Notes: a model not told the origin generated them from the sequence alone. A DNA stretch of 64,000 nucleotides from DASRQK01 sp964436635 (GCA_964436635.1 CAYTDM010000006.1:1-64000), one strand, 5' to 3'; positions 16,881 to 26,137 are shown, numbered from the stretch's first letter. Program-made: numbers and translations.

Positions 16881-18206
16881 TTAAGATTCAAATACGATTG
16901 CTAATGCTTCAAAGATAACATTTTTCACTTCATCCAATACTGCTTCTGTGTGGCTATCCGAAACGAAACCAACTTCATAGCCGGATGGACCTAAGTAAAC
17001 TCCGCGATTTAATAATTCTCTATGGAAGACCTTATAGTGCTCCATGCTGGCATGATCAATGTGCGCTGCTGCGCGAATCGCATCCTTGTTTGAGAAAGCA
17101 AACCAAAAAATAGATCCTACGCTTAATATTTGCATTGGGTAACCCTGTGCAGAAATATGCTGTTGAATGGCGCTTACAAATTTAGCCGTTTTCTCTTTTA
17201 AGCCATCGTAAAAACCCTCCTTGCTTAACTCAGTGAGTTGGGCGATACCCGCAGCCATGGCCACTGGATTACCAGATAAAGTGCCGGCTTGATACACATT
17301 TCCATCTGGAGAAATGTGTTGCATGATCTCTGCAGAAGCCCCGTATGCGCCTACTGGCATACCACCACCGATGATTTTTCCATAAGTGATGATGTCTGGT
17401 TGGACGTCATAATAAGCCGCTGCACCCTCAAAGCCCAAACGGAAACCCGTGATCACTTCATCAAAAATTAATAAAGCACCGTGTTTTTTCGTGATTGCGC
17501 GCAGGTAGTCAATGTATTCTTTGCGTTGAATTAACAAGCCATTGTTCGCTGGAATGCCTTCTATGATCACGCAAGCGATTTCGTTTGGATACGTGTTAAA
17601 CGCTTCTTCTAAGGCTTTTTCATCGTCTAAGGGCAAGACCAGGGTTTGCTCCGCAAAAGAAGTTGGAACGCCCGCTGAAGAGGTTTCTCCAAACGTGACT
17701 AAGCCAGATCCTGCTTTTACTAAAAGGGCATCGGAATGGCCATGATAACAGCCATCAAACTTGATGATTTTGTCTCTTTTCGTGTAGCCTCTCGCTAATC
17801 GAATGGCGGACATGACGGCTTCGGTTCCTGAAGAAACGAAACGCAGTTTTTCTAAGAATCGATTTCCACTAAGAATCAGCTCAGCCAATTCGTTTTCTAA
17901 TGCGGTTGGTGCACCAAAACTTAACCCATTATCCAAGGTTTTGACGACTTTCTCGCGAATGCTTGGGTGATTATGTCCTAAGATTAATGGCCCCCAAGAA
18001 CAACAGAAGTCGATAAACTGGTTGCCGTCTGCATCCCATAAATAACAGCCGTCTCCTTTTTCTATAAATAAAGGGACGCCGTGTACAGATTTAAATGCGC
18101 GTACAGGAGAGTTCACTCCGCCTGGGAAATATTGCTTTGCTTTTTCGTATAGTTTGGCCGATTTGGTCCTGCTAATCTCTGGATATGATTTTTTTTCTTG
18201 CGACAT
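16881..18206 (-). CDS. hemL: Glutamate-1-semialdehyde 2,1-aminomutase
   Basis: PLP enzyme converting glutamate-1-semialdehyde to 5-aminolevulinate, the last step of the C5 route to ALA. It has the FPGGVNSPVRAF N-terminal hallmark (about 28-39), the PLP-phosphate loop SSGTEAVMSAIRLARG, the aspartate in LLIFDEVITGFR, and the PLP lysine in TYGKIIGGGMPVGAYG (about 273). The length of 441 aa is normal. The start is decided by a strong AGGAGG Shine-Dalgarno five bases before the ATG; that site overlaps the hemB stop codon. It sits with hemB, hemCD and hemA on one strand. Confidence 0.96.
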   Translation of the reverse strand: MSQEKKSYPEISRTKSAKLYEKAKQYFPGGVNSPVRAFKSVHGVPLFIEKGDGCYLWDADGNQFIDFCCSWGPLILGHNHPSIREKVVKTLDNGLSFGAPTALENELAELILSGNRFLEKLRFVSSGTEAVMSAIRLARGYTKRDKIIKFDGCYHGHSDALLVKAGSGLVTFGETSSAGVPTSFAEQTLVLPLDDEKALEEAFNTYPNEIACVIIEGIPANNGLLIQRKEYIDYLRAITKKHGALLIFDEVITGFRLGFEGAAAYYDVQPDIITYGKIIGGGMPVGAYGASAEIMQHISPDGNVYQAGTLSGNPVAMAAGIAQLTELSKEGFYDGLKEKTAKFVSAIQQHISAQGYPMQILSVGSIFWFAFSNKDAIRAAAHIDHASMEHYKVFHRELLNRGVYLGPSGYEVGFVSDSHTEAVLDEVKNVIFEALAIVFES

Positions 18207-18216
18207 GTTGCTCCTC

Positions 18217-19191
18217 CTATAACCACTTATTGGCTAACACTTCTTTTGCGTGATACGTTAAAATAGCCGTTGCGCCAGCGCGACGAATGCTTGTTAATAC
18301 TTCCATGGTGGCTCGCTGTTCATCTAACCAACCATTTTTTGCGGCAGCCTTCAGCATCGCATATTCTCCGCTAACATTGTAGCAAGCGATCGGCAAATCA
18401 AATTGATCGTGTAAAAGCTTGACCACATCTAAATAAGGTAAACCTGGTTTTACCATAAGAAAATCTGCACCTTCCATCGCGTCTAATTCTGCTTCGATCA
18501 ATGCTTCGCGTTGATTGGCAGGATTCATCTGATAGGTTTTTTTATCGCCGTGCTTAGGAGCGGACTCCAATGCATCACGGAAGGGGCCATAAAACGCCGA
18601 GGCATACTTCGCGGTATAGGACATTAACGACACCTGGGTAAATCCTGCATCGTCCAATACAGTTCGGATGTACCCAATGCGGCCATCCATCATGTCTGAA
18701 GGAGCGATGATGTCCGCGCCTGCATGAGCATGCGCGAGTGCCATTTTACCTAAAATTTCGAGGGTAGGATCGTTTAAAATCTCGCCATTTTCAACTAAGC
18801 CGTCGTGTCCATCACTGCTGTATGGATCCATGGCTACATCCGTAATCACGCAGGCTTCAGGAAAGTTTTTCTTTACTGCTTCAATGGCTCTCAGGTATAA
18901 ATTTCCATCACGGTAACTCTCCGTGGCGTATTTGTCTTTTAATGATTCTTCGATATTTGGGAATAAATCGAATGCTTTCAACCCAAGATTCATGCAACTT
19001 TCGACCTCTTTTAATAATTGATCGATCGAAAAGCGATAAATCCCAGGCATAGAAGATACTTCTACTTTTTGATTCGTTCCTTCAACAATAAACAAAGGAA
19101 AAATGAGGTTGGATGCGGTCACCTGGGTTTCTTGAATCATGTCCCGAATGACTGCAGACTTTCTATTCCTTCTTGGCCTTTGTAACATCAT
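18217..19191 (-). CDS. hemB: Delta-aminolevulinic acid dehydratase (porphobilinogen synthase)
   Basis: Condenses two 5-aminolevulinate molecules to porphobilinogen. The 324-residue protein has the Schiff-base lysines in MSYTAKYASAFYGPFRDA and FLMVKPGLPYLD. The metal-site stretch reads TDVAMDPYSSDGHDG, with Asp in place of the three cysteines of zinc-type enzymes, so a Mg-type, zinc-independent enzyme is expected. It is preceded by 68 bases containing short inverted repeats (19200-19212) after the hemCD gene. Its stop is followed within ten bases by hemL. Confidence 0.96.
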   Translation of the reverse strand: MMLQRPRRNRKSAVIRDMIQETQVTASNLIFPLFIVEGTNQKVEVSSMPGIYRFSIDQLLKEVESCMNLGLKAFDLFPNIEESLKDKYATESYRDGNLYLRAIEAVKKNFPEACVITDVAMDPYSSDGHDGLVENGEILNDPTLEILGKMALAHAHAGADIIAPSDMMDGRIGYIRTVLDDAGFTQVSLMSYTAKYASAFYGPFRDALESAPKHGDKKTYQMNPANQREALIEAELDAMEGADFLMVKPGLPYLDVVKLLHDQFDLPIACYNVSGEYAMLKAAAKNGWLDEQRATMEVLTSIRRAGATAILTYHAKEVLANKWL

Positions 19192-19259
19192 AGTTTAAAC
19201 GTTTAGTAAACGATTTTTAATCGCTCGAATATATAGAATTAAGGGAAGCGGTGCAAGGT

Positions 19260-20870
19260 TTACACGCGCTCTTCCTTTGAAAACATACCAAAAACAGCCT
19301 CTGACAAGCCCACTTCGTCCGGGGTGGCAGGCAATACATACGGAACGCCAAACGACTCCAATGCCTTAGCCGTAGCATAGCCAATGCTTATAACACGTTG
19401 GTCAGCGGATAAGGTATGCGACTCAAAGTATGCGTAGACATTGCTCGGGCTCGTAAAGATCATGATTTCTTCATTGCGAAGCGGAACTACTGGAATGGCG
19501 GAAGTTTTATAAACTGCCACATCCAAGACCTCTGCGTGTTTTTCGATTGCTTTTTTCATGGTGCCTAAGGTGTCTTCCGCACGAGGAATTAAGACTACTT
19601 GACCTTTTGCGATGAGCGCAAACGCATCCCCTACCGCATCCATATCGATGCCAAAGTCAGCGCCTGAAAAGGATGGCGCGTAACCGTATTTTCTAAGTTG
19701 CTCTTCCGATCCTCGGCCGATGATTCCGAAACGAACATCTTCGCGAAGATTTGGTTGTTGTTCAAAAAAATGAATGACGCTGTTCTTACTGGTGAAAAAC
19801 ACCCAGTTTGCACGTTGCACCTCTGTCTTGTTTATTGAACCTGGGATTCCCACCACTTCTATAAAAGATTGTCCAACCACAGAGAGATCGTGCTTCTGGA
19901 ATGCACGCTTCAAAAATGAATCTGCACCCAATTCACGTGTTATGAAAACCCCTTTCGGTGGAAGTACCTGTTGGTTGAAATGATGGGCTATTAAATTTGC
20001 TAAACCGGTGGTACTGGTCGCCTTAATGAAATATCGGTCGGGAAATTCAGTGGATGTTTCGGCCTTTGAAGTCCACACTTCGAAGCCCGCTTCACTGCGA
20101 CGACAATAAGCGCCTAATGGTGCGTGACAACCTGCTTCAAAAAGCTGTAAAACTCGCCTTTCGACCTCAATTTCTTCGGCAGTTTCCTTGTCGTGAATGG
20201 CCTGCAATAGCTGGATAAGCTCCTGATCGGACTCCCTCGTTTGCAACGCCAACACGCCTTGGGCCGGTGCTGGAATTAATTCTGTAGGCGGAATTTCCAC
20301 CACATGAAACTCCTCCAAATCCATTTCTATACGGGTAATACCCGCTTTTGCTAATAAAATAGCATCGTATTGTCCTTGACGTAATTTGTCTACTCGAGTA
20401 ATGACGTTTCCTCGTAAATCCGCGAAAGATAAATCTGGACGAAATGCCAATAACTGAGCCTTGCGACGATTCGAAGAGGTCCCGACTAATGCATCCTTTT
20501 TTAAAGCATACCGCTGGGTTTGATCCAAGGACTCTTTTCGAATGATTAATAATTCAGCAGGATTTTCTCGCTCTGAAACGGCCGCGATCACCAAACCAGC
20601 TGGGTGTTGGGTAGGCAAGTCTTTATGCGAGTGTACAGCTAAATCGATGTCCCCTCTTAACAACTCTTCTTCTAACTCCTTAGTAAAGAATCCTTTCCCT
20701 TCTAATTTATCTAACCGAAGGTGTAAGACAATATCTCCTTGAGTTTTGATTATTTTTATTTCGCACGGTACGCCAATCGCTTCTAAGCGCGCCTTTACAT
20801 GATTGGCCTGCCACAAAGCAAGTTTACTGCCTCTTGTGCCAATTATTATAGTACGTGTAGTGTTAATCAT
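19260..20870 (-). CDS. hemC: Fused porphobilinogen deaminase and uroporphyrinogen-III synthase
   Basis: Two consecutive haem-pathway enzymes in one 536-residue chain. Residues 1 to about 300 are hydroxymethylbilane synthase: TIIIGTRGSKLALWQA at the start, the ADLRGNVITRVDKL loop, and the dipyrromethane-cofactor cysteine in FEAGCHAPLGAYC. Residues about 305-536 form a HemD uroporphyrinogen-III synthase domain (GVFITRELG start; VVLIPRAEDT; MIFTSPSNVYAYFE; ISIGYATAKALESFG). Fusion would hand the unstable hydroxymethylbilane straight to HemD. The reading frame through the junction is clean, with no other hemD in the window. It overlaps the hemA end by eight bases (ATGATTAA), showing translational coupling. 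Confidence 0.93.
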   Translation of the reverse strand: MINTTRTIIIGTRGSKLALWQANHVKARLEAIGVPCEIKIIKTQGDIVLHLRLDKLEGKGFFTKELEEELLRGDIDLAVHSHKDLPTQHPAGLVIAAVSERENPAELLIIRKESLDQTQRYALKKDALVGTSSNRRKAQLLAFRPDLSFADLRGNVITRVDKLRQGQYDAILLAKAGITRIEMDLEEFHVVEIPPTELIPAPAQGVLALQTRESDQELIQLLQAIHDKETAEEIEVERRVLQLFEAGCHAPLGAYCRRSEAGFEVWTSKAETSTEFPDRYFIKATSTTGLANLIAHHFNQQVLPPKGVFITRELGADSFLKRAFQKHDLSVVGQSFIEVVGIPGSINKTEVQRANWVFFTSKNSVIHFFEQQPNLREDVRFGIIGRGSEEQLRKYGYAPSFSGADFGIDMDAVGDAFALIAKGQVVLIPRAEDTLGTMKKAIEKHAEVLDVAVYKTSAIPVVPLRNEEIMIFTSPSNVYAYFESHTLSADQRVISIGYATAKALESFGVPYVLPATPDEVGLSEAVFGMFSKEERV

Positions 20871-22098
20871 CGATGTGTTGATTGACGAGAATTTCTTTAG
20901 CCATGACCATGGGAACTTTGATGTATTTCTTCTCCATATAACTCATCACCTTTTCCAAAACTTGTCTGGATTCTTCATCTAAGGCATTGACTTCGCGTGC
21001 GAACACCTCATTTAAAGCGAAAGATTTGATCTCCTTTACTTTCTGAGGAACTTCCTGCATCGCGATTTCCACCTTACGTTGTCTTAAAATAGGCATGAAA
21101 GCCTGAATATTCTCTTCGATTATTTTATCAGCATGTTCGATTTCAGCGTAGCGGTCTTGAATATTTTGCTCCGCAACCGCTTGCAAGCTGCTTACTTCAA
21201 TGTATTGAATAGGGAATTTGGCTAATACCGCTGTGTTCAAATCATTTGGGATAGCTAAATCCATCACCACTTTTCTATCAGTCTCGCCATTAATCAGAGA
21301 AGTGTAAAGTGGAACATCAATAATCGCATTTGTTGCCCCTGTACAAGTTATTAATACATCAAAACCATCTTTAAAATTTGGCAACTCGCTTAAAGGATAG
21401 GCCATTGCGCCCAAATCATTTGCTAATAACTCAGCCTTTTCAAGGGTGCGATTAAAGATGGTAAAATTTGAAAGCTTATGCTTGCTTAGGTATTTAGAAA
21501 CGTTTTGATTTGTTTCGCCTGCACCAATGATGATAATGCGTGGATTTTCTGGCAATTTAAATTCCTTCAGTTTGCGGTAAGCTAAGGAAACCACTGAAAT
21601 CGGCTTTCTAGAAATGTGTGTATACGTGTAAACTTCCTTTGCGGTGCGGACTAAATTATCCATCATTAAACGAATAAAATCGCCTGTAAAACCACTTCGT
21701 TTACACCTTTCGTACGATCGTCGAACTTGCGCTAAAATTTCTTTTTCACCGACCACTAAACTCTCCATGGAACAAGACATCCTAAATAAATGCCTTAATG
21801 CATCGATTCCTTCGTATTTATCCGCCTTCGCAAGTAAAGATTCGATTTGATCGTCCGGCATTTGAAAAGACAAACCGGATAAAAATGTCCGCATAAATTC
21901 ATCGGTCAACTTATGAGCGCTGTAAAAAACGAACTCGACCCGGTTGCAGGTGCCTATGTAAAATAGCTCTGGAATATCGAAACGCTCTTTGAGCATCCTT
22001 AAACGCTCATCCAACTGCTCATCATCAATGACGAGGTTCCCCAAATCTTTTAAATCTAATTGCTTGTGGGTAAAAGCTATGACCTTAAGATGTTTCAA
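20863..22098 (-). CDS. hemA: Glutamyl-tRNA reductase
   Basis: First committed step of the C5 tetrapyrrole pathway: NADPH reduction of Glu-tRNA to glutamate-1-semialdehyde. The catalytic cysteine is in YIGTCNRVEFVFY (about 48 from the chosen start), followed by the VVGEKEILAQV block, the NADP loop IIIGAGETNQNVSKYL, and a C-terminal dimerisation helix. No ATG is available. The open frame reaches a TTG at 22128, but that TTG lies inside a TACTTTTG promoter box (22126-22133). I prefer the TTG at 22098, which has GAGGA seven bases before it and gives MKHLKVIAFTHK. The final codons overlap hemC. Confidence 0.92.
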   Translation of the reverse strand: MKHLKVIAFTHKQLDLKDLGNLVIDDEQLDERLRMLKERFDIPELFYIGTCNRVEFVFYSAHKLTDEFMRTFLSGLSFQMPDDQIESLLAKADKYEGIDALRHLFRMSCSMESLVVGEKEILAQVRRSYERCKRSGFTGDFIRLMMDNLVRTAKEVYTYTHISRKPISVVSLAYRKLKEFKLPENPRIIIIGAGETNQNVSKYLSKHKLSNFTIFNRTLEKAELLANDLGAMAYPLSELPNFKDGFDVLITCTGATNAIIDVPLYTSLINGETDRKVVMDLAIPNDLNTAVLAKFPIQYIEVSSLQAVAEQNIQDRYAEIEHADKIIEENIQAFMPILRQRKVEIAMQEVPQKVKEIKSFALNEVFAREVNALDEESRQVLEKVMSYMEKKYIKVPMVMAKEILVNQHIDD

Positions 22099-22125
22099 TT
22101 CAAAATCCTCACTAATATTAGCTAG

Positions 22126-22170
22126 CAAAAGTACAACAAATCAATGCTCATTTGTGTCAGAAATGTGTCA
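22126..22170 (-). promoter_or_regulatory. hemA promoter box with upstream direct repeat
   Basis: TACTTTTG (22133 to 22126, minus strand) matches the -7 consensus. No clean -33 TTG is found 19 bases upstream. Instead two copies of TGTGTCA on the plus strand (22153-22159, 22164-22170) lie 11 bp apart in that position, a possible activator or repressor site. Confidence 0.45.
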
Positions 22171-22213
22171 AACACAGATATTTAGAATGTTTATAAATTA
22201 CACTCCTTTAAGT

Positions 22214-23530
22214 TTAAACTGTTTTGACAAATCGCTCCTCATAGTTCTCAATATCAACGATGTACTTGTTGTTGACTAAGAAATCAAACAGGGGTTTTGC
22301 CTCCTCCGACACAGGCATATTGGCGGAAGTGATGATTTGCTGATTGGATTTATCCAAGTATGGGTACGCATATAGTTTCACATTCTTACTAAACATGCCG
22401 CTTACATAAGACAACAATTCGTTTGTATAATGATCCTTATTGAAGTGATCAGAATTAAAAATATGCTTAAGGTTTGCAATGTTAGTAGATATTCCAACAT
22501 TTTTCGGTTTAAATTCAGCTAAAAATTCAGCGAGATGATTACTTCTTCTGAAATTCGTGACGATGATGTGGTTCTCTGTAGAGCACAAATAGTCCGCTCG
22601 CTGCGCAAAGTAGGTTAAATCTTCAGAGCTAATTTCCGACTGGTCATCCAACCCATTACTCATAGGTACTTCGATCATCACCACTAATTGTTCATCATCG
22701 GTGACTCCAATATTACGCTTAAACTGCTCGACTGCACGATTAAAGAGATCAAAATTAGGATTCGACTTTTGGCGATATTTTGTACGCAAAATCATGACAT
22801 GTTTCTTATACAAGAAATCTTTACTTTGGTACACGTCACCGGAAGGATTAAAGATGGCTGCTTTTGAGAATCCTTTTGCAATTAAATACAAGTTGATTAA
22901 TCGCTCATTCACTCCTTCAAATGCTGGCCCATCTAATTTCACCAAATCAATCTCCACTGCGCCTGGAGACAGATTGTCCGCCAAGGACTCAATCATGGTT
23001 TGCACATCCGACAAATAATAATAAGCAGCATATACAAGATTCACACCCAAGGTGCCTAACACCTTTTGCTGCAAAGAATTATCACTGTCCAATAATTTTA
23101 CGTGAAACACGATCTCACTCGGAGCTGCACCCAGTTCGTGCTGAAAGCGAATGCCGATCCATCCATGAGGATCGTTCGTTTTATTGAAGTTAAGGGCTGC
23201 TACGGTATCCGCAAACGCAAACAACTTTTTATCTTTGTATTTATCACCTGTTAAGCGTTCTGTCAACAAAGAATATTCATGATTTAACATCTTTCTTAAC
23301 CGCGATTGGCTAACATATCGACCTGAATCTTCCACCCCATAAATGGCATCACTAAAAGTCATGTCATAAGCAGACATGGTTTTTGCGATGGTTCCTGAGG
23401 CGGCTCCTGCATTGAAAAAGTTTCGCGCGACCTCTTGCCCCGCCCCTATTTCCGCAAAGGTGCCATAAATTTCTGATGCTAAGTTGATTCGTAATGCTTT
23501 ACGTTTGGTTTCGTAGATTTCCCTGACCAT
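22214..23530 (-). CDS. Conserved protein of unknown function, 438 aa
   Basis: A soluble 438-residue protein without signal peptide or membrane segments. I recognise the conserved N-terminus (VREIYETKRKALRINLAS; FAEIGAGQEVARNFF; GTIAKTMSAYDMTFSDAIYG) from a family spread over several phyla. To my memory it carries inconsistent database names, so I do not assign an activity. Visible features are GWIGIRFQHELGAAP, VHVKLLDSD-like strands and YYLSDVQTMIESL. It lies between the hemA promoter and the phosphohexomutase on the same strand, 28 bases after the latter. The ATG at 23530 fits the family N-terminus. No catalytic motif can be named with confidence. Confidence 0.7.
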   Translation of the reverse strand: MVREIYETKRKALRINLASEIYGTFAEIGAGQEVARNFFNAGAASGTIAKTMSAYDMTFSDAIYGVEDSGRYVSQSRLRKMLNHEYSLLTERLTGDKYKDKKLFAFADTVAALNFNKTNDPHGWIGIRFQHELGAAPSEIVFHVKLLDSDNSLQQKVLGTLGVNLVYAAYYYLSDVQTMIESLADNLSPGAVEIDLVKLDGPAFEGVNERLINLYLIAKGFSKAAIFNPSGDVYQSKDFLYKKHVMILRTKYRQKSNPNFDLFNRAVEQFKRNIGVTDDEQLVVMIEVPMSNGLDDQSEISSEDLTYFAQRADYLCSTENHIIVTNFRRSNHLAEFLAEFKPKNVGISTNIANLKHIFNSDHFNKDHYTNELLSYVSGMFSKNVKLYAYPYLDKSNQQIITSANMPVSEEAKPLFDFLVNNKYIVDIENYEERFVKTV

Positions 23531-23557
23531 GATCGCAAAGATAAGAAATTTCCTATC

Positions 23558-25360
23558 TTAATCTTGCAAAATGGCATTCATCATACGATCTATTTTAGCT
23601 TCTAAGTTCGCATTTACTTGCTCGTAATCTTCTTTTTTTGTCAAGGGTTCACGCACACTGCAATAAAATTTGATTTTTGGCTCCGTTCCTGAAGGTCGGA
23701 CCGATATCACATCCCCTTCGATCGTGACATATTGCAACACATCCGATTTCGGCAGTTCAATCTTATTGACTGCTTTCGTCCTTACATCTAATGCTTCTTG
23801 CCGCCAATAATCATTCTGCCTAACAACTTGAATTCCTCCCAGACTTTGAATGGGTTGGTTTCTTAATTTTTCCATCATATTTTTGATGGCATCCGCGCCG
23901 GCTTTGCCCTTTTTAGTGATCGAAATCAAGCGCTCTTTATAGAAACCGTGTTTGATATACAAGTCGATCAATGCGTCTTTCACAGTTTTGCCTTGGCTAT
24001 GATGATATGCGACCATCTCTGCGATAAAAGCACAAGATATCACCGCATCCTTATCGCGCACCAAATCTCCCACCAAGTACCCAAAACTTTCTTCTCCCCC
24101 CACCAAGAACCGCATTTCTCCTGCCTTCTGGGTCATTAATTCTCCAATATACTTAAAGCCTGTCAATACTTCCGGACAGGGTACGTTATAGTCGTTAGCG
24201 ATCGCAGCGATTAAATCTGTTGTCACAATGGTTTTAACCACATAATCATTCGGGCGCAGCATTCCCTTTTCGTGATAAGAGGAAAGCACATAATCCACGA
24301 GCAAAGATCCAATCTGATTTCCATTTAGAAGCTCAAAATCACCGTGTTCATCCTGTATCGCCATACCTACTCGATCGGCATCGGGGTCGGTGGCCAAAAC
24401 CAAGTCTGCCTGTACGTTTTTAGCTTCGGCTATAGCTAATTTCATGGCCTCTTCCTCTTCAGGATTTGGATAAACGACCGTTGGAAAATTCCCATCCGGA
24501 ATGGATTGGGCTTCTACCACGTGGACTTTATGAAAACCCCATCTTTGAAGCAAGGTTGGCACCAAGGTCACCCCTGTACCGTGTATAGGCGAGTAAACAA
24601 CTTTAAAACGCTGCTCATTTTTTGCCACTTCAGGCCGAATTGACAAGGCTAAAGCCGCATGAAAGTAAGCTTCGTCCATATCCCTTCCTAATGTGTGGAA
24701 ACGTTCGTGTTGATCCATGACCGCCAAATCTTCCTCGCTTGGAAAGTGCACCTCGCTCGGATTTTGAATGGAATTTACGCAATCCATCACACCTTTGTCG
24801 TGCGGATGAACCAGTTGGCCGCCATCCGACCAATAAGCCTTATATCCATTATACTCTTTTGGGTTATGGGAGGCAGTCACCATCACACCCGCGTGACATT
24901 CTAATTGACGAATCGCAAATGAAAGTTGAGGGGTTGGACGCAATGCATCAAAAATATACACATCTATCTCATTTTTAATAAAGATGGCTGCGATCAGGCG
25001 AGCAAACACATCCGACTTATTTCTGCTATCGTAAGAAATCGCCACTCGAATGGGTTGTTCAGGAAACTGCTTTTTCAAATAATTTGCCAAGCCTTGAGTG
25101 GCTTTCCCAACCGTATATGTATTCATTCGATTGGTTCCAACGCCCAAAACACCTCTTAATCCCCCAGTACCAAAGGCTAAGTCCTTATAAAAAGCATCTA
25201 ACAAGTCGGCAGTATTGGCTTGCTTTACCCATGCTTCGACAGCATTTCGGGTATCGATGTCATACGGTTCTTGAAGCCAATTCTCCACCCGTTCCTTTAC
25301 TTCCACAGGAAGCTCTAATCCTTGGATTAAATGATGCATTCCACTTTCATTCATACTCAT
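23558..25360 (-). CDS. Phosphoglucomutase/phosphomannomutase family phospho-sugar mutase
   Basis: An alpha-D-phosphohexomutase of about 600 aa (PGM2-like branch), interconverting hexose-1- and 6-phosphates. Markers are the GTGGLRGVLGVGTNRMN N-terminal loop, the phosphoserine loop VMVTASHNPKEYNGYK, the Mg-binding loop ATDPDADRVGMA, the sugar loop GGEESFGYLVGD, and the phosphate-binding SVRPSGTEPKIKFY near the C-terminus. The open frame begins at GTG 25366; the ATG at 25360 is preferred because AGAGG lies five bases before it. The preceding crotonase ends 12 bases upstream, so co-transcription is likely. Glucose versus mannose preference cannot be read from the sequence. Confidence 0.92.
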   Translation of the reverse strand: MSMNESGMHHLIQGLELPVEVKERVENWLQEPYDIDTRNAVEAWVKQANTADLLDAFYKDLAFGTGGLRGVLGVGTNRMNTYTVGKATQGLANYLKKQFPEQPIRVAISYDSRNKSDVFARLIAAIFIKNEIDVYIFDALRPTPQLSFAIRQLECHAGVMVTASHNPKEYNGYKAYWSDGGQLVHPHDKGVMDCVNSIQNPSEVHFPSEEDLAVMDQHERFHTLGRDMDEAYFHAALALSIRPEVAKNEQRFKVVYSPIHGTGVTLVPTLLQRWGFHKVHVVEAQSIPDGNFPTVVYPNPEEEEAMKLAIAEAKNVQADLVLATDPDADRVGMAIQDEHGDFELLNGNQIGSLLVDYVLSSYHEKGMLRPNDYVVKTIVTTDLIAAIANDYNVPCPEVLTGFKYIGELMTQKAGEMRFLVGGEESFGYLVGDLVRDKDAVISCAFIAEMVAYHHSQGKTVKDALIDLYIKHGFYKERLISITKKGKAGADAIKNMMEKLRNQPIQSLGGIQVVRQNDYWRQEALDVRTKAVNKIELPKSDVLQYVTIEGDVISVRPSGTEPKIKFYCSVREPLTKKEDYEQVNANLEAKIDRMMNAILQD

Positions 25361-25372
25361 CGCCACCTCTGC

Positions 25373-26137
25373 TTATTTTTTTTGCGTCAAATTATCGATA
25401 ATGGATTTTAAAATTGATCGGGTAGAAGGTGCCCACCATTGTATCAAGATGGCTTCTATATCGGTGGTGTGATCCTCATTAAATCGCTGGATTAACCCTC
25501 TCCGTAAATTCAATTTACTCTTTCTCCATGTATTTGGTTCTAATTGGGTGTATTTTTTCACCCGTTTATCTGCTGTCGACATCAAGCGGTCCCCCTCCAC
25601 CAATTCATCCACCAGTCCGATGTTCAGCGCTTCTTCAGGACTAATTAATTTGCCCTCCATTAAGTTTCTATACGCATGGGCCTGGCCAATCCAGAAACTA
25701 TACAAATGAAAAATGGCTTCTGGAACAACGATCCCCACAGGCAATTCATTTAATCCAATAATGTATTCACCCTTTGCCATCACGCGGTAATCGCAACAGA
25801 TGGCTAACACACATCCACCTGCCGGACTATGTCCACTAATCGCCGCCACACTGGGTTTACTAAATGAAATAAAACGGCGAATCAAAGCGATGAAATTTAC
25901 CCAAAAATCCCTCACCTCTTGCTCGTTATATTGATAAAGTTCGATCAAATCCAAGCCCGCACTAAAAAACCCTTCCTTTCCGTGAAGAACCAATCCCGCG
26001 ATCGCTTCATCCTGATCCAACTGGTCGATTAACTCATGCAGCTCAGCGATTAATTTTCCATTCATCGCATTTGACTTCCCCCGATTCAATCGCACATGTG
26101 CGATTCGATCTTCGATCACTATGTCTAAAAATTCCAT
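25373..26137 (-). CDS. Enoyl-CoA hydratase/isomerase family protein
   Basis: A 254-residue crotonase-fold protein. The CoA/oxyanion region is FFSAGLDLIELYQ and the second oxyanion stretch is SGHSPAGGCVLAICCDYRVM. In place of the catalytic glutamate pair of hydratases it has GGCVLA and LNELPVGIVVPE, so classic enoyl-CoA hydratase activity is doubtful; an isomerase or another crotonase reaction is more likely. It is divergent from purD (92 bases) and followed by the phosphohexomutase. The ATG at 26137 is well placed. The other crotonase in the window, at 1-502, keeps both glutamates. Confidence 0.82.
   Translation of the reverse strand: MEFLDIVIEDRIAHVRLNRGKSNAMNGKLIAELHELIDQLDQDEAIAGLVLHGKEGFFSAGLDLIELYQYNEQEVRDFWVNFIALIRRFISFSKPSVAAISGHSPAGGCVLAICCDYRVMAKGEYIIGLNELPVGIVVPEAIFHLYSFWIGQAHAYRNLMEGKLISPEEALNIGLVDELVEGDRLMSTADKRVKKYTQLEPNTWRKSKLNLRRGLIQRFNEDHTTDIEAILIQWWAPSTRSILKSIIDNLTQKK

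Noticed and set aside
19200..19223. Palindromes CGTTTA-G-TAAACG and CGAT-N5-ATCG in the hemB leader as an operator
   Set aside because: Short, AT-rich and not tied to a promoter box; chance is likely at this length.
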